Made by a program: the position numbers and the translations under genes. A DNA stretch of 39,888 bases from Branchiostoma floridae (taxonomy: Eukaryota > Chordata > Leptocardii > Amphioxiformes > Branchiostomatidae), in the NCBI RefSeq assembly GCF_000003815.2, contig NW_023365695.1, positions 84,907 through 124,794 of the forward strand. Reading direction: 5' to 3'. Below the pieces are notes generated by a model. The model had not been told where the DNA came from. It did no database searches and saw only the letters and a list, made by a program, of their open reading frames with translations. This document shows positions 39,338-39,888 of this stretch, in pieces; within the stretch, counting starts at the first letter, position 1; the number at the start of each line of letters is the position of its first letter.

Positions 39338-39803
39338 GCTCCGATCCGGACCCTAACGGGCGGTCGACATACAGGCGATTACTAGGGCTTCGAGCGATTT
39401 GAGCATGGTCTAGCACGGTAAAATGCAAATATTTGGATCAATGTCAGAACTTGGGGAAATATGTAGGGCATTATTGCGTGGACAGACAAAAACAAAATGT
39501 TAACAGAAATTTTGCGCTAGACCAATCCAAAATCTCATATAAAGTTCAAAAGTTGTTGCCAAGGTCTCGCTGAATTTAAACGCAGCTTCCAGGGACGCGC
39601 GAACGTCGGCCGGACTGGTTAAAATCGTCCGAAGCCCGCGTAATCGCCAGGATGTCCGTCGTTCTTCGGCCAAAAATTCATGGCAATTTTGAGCTTGCTA
39701 ACACGTCGGCCGAGCTCAATTCTTGATTTGTGAAAGGGGGCTTATACCCCCTTCAGATTAGGCGAAAATCGATCGGACGAAGAGTCTGCGAGCTCTACAT
39801 TAC
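39338..39803. other. 3' flank with a GC-rich inverted repeat
   Basis: GGCGATTACTAGGGCTTCGA near 39374 and its near-complement near 39640 form the arms of a ~300-bp foldback related to 36545-36770. No gene was seen. Confidence 0.55.
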
Positions 39804-39888
39804 GAGGAGGCATGACCCTGCTGCCGACGAAGAAATGGTAGATCTAGAGTTCCCCCCCCCTTCCCGTTAGGGTCATGCCTCCTCGTAA
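39802..39888. mobile_element. MITE at the right edge with perfect 20-bp ends
   Basis: TTACGAGGAGGCATGACCCT and its exact complement enclose about 45 bp. It may continue past the window, but the inverted ends look complete. Confidence 0.8.

Overview
The window looks like nuclear DNA of a cephalochordate (amphioxus, Branchiostoma). The genes are animal-type with many short exons and GT-AG introns. SINE-like and MITE-like insertions are frequent. Pieces of exon carrying their splice site are repeated in tandem at many exon edges. No prokaryotic gene, CRISPR array, rRNA or functional tRNA was seen.

Layout. (1) 1-7706, minus strand: RECQL (RecQ1 helicase), first nine coding exons plus repeated copies of the start of exon 10; the C-terminal part lies beyond the left edge. 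(2) 7707-8431: a 0.7 kb divergent promoter region with a YY1-like site and a short upstream ORF. (3) 8432-15429, plus strand: PIGA, complete in eight exons (437 residues). (4) 15430-21668: intergenic DNA with a SINE-like copy, a 354-bp TTA-flanked MITE, a tRNA-derived SINE and a 3.8 kb element (17070-20864) with CACAGCAC termini and a GTA target-site duplication. That element is packed with TTCCG motifs and tandem hairpins and has no transposase. (5) 21669-39337, plus strand: a lectin gene with phase-compatible exons for a signal peptide, two C-type lectin domains, six tectonin repeats, one F-type lectin domain and a C-terminal transmembrane segment (747 residues, or 760 with a possible linker exon). 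(6) 39338-39888: repeat-derived DNA ending in a foldback element.

The genes are not a pathway. RECQL (DNA repair) and PIGA (first step of GPI-anchor synthesis) share only a promoter region. The lectin gene reads as a cell-surface glycan receptor built by module shuffling.

Two things stand out: the combination of three lectin folds in one membrane protein, and the systematic tandem amplification of exon borders at about 19 sites in all three genes. Exon coordinates come from splice-site reading and reading-phase arithmetic. In all three genes the phases close exactly, which supports the models, but no transcript evidence was available.
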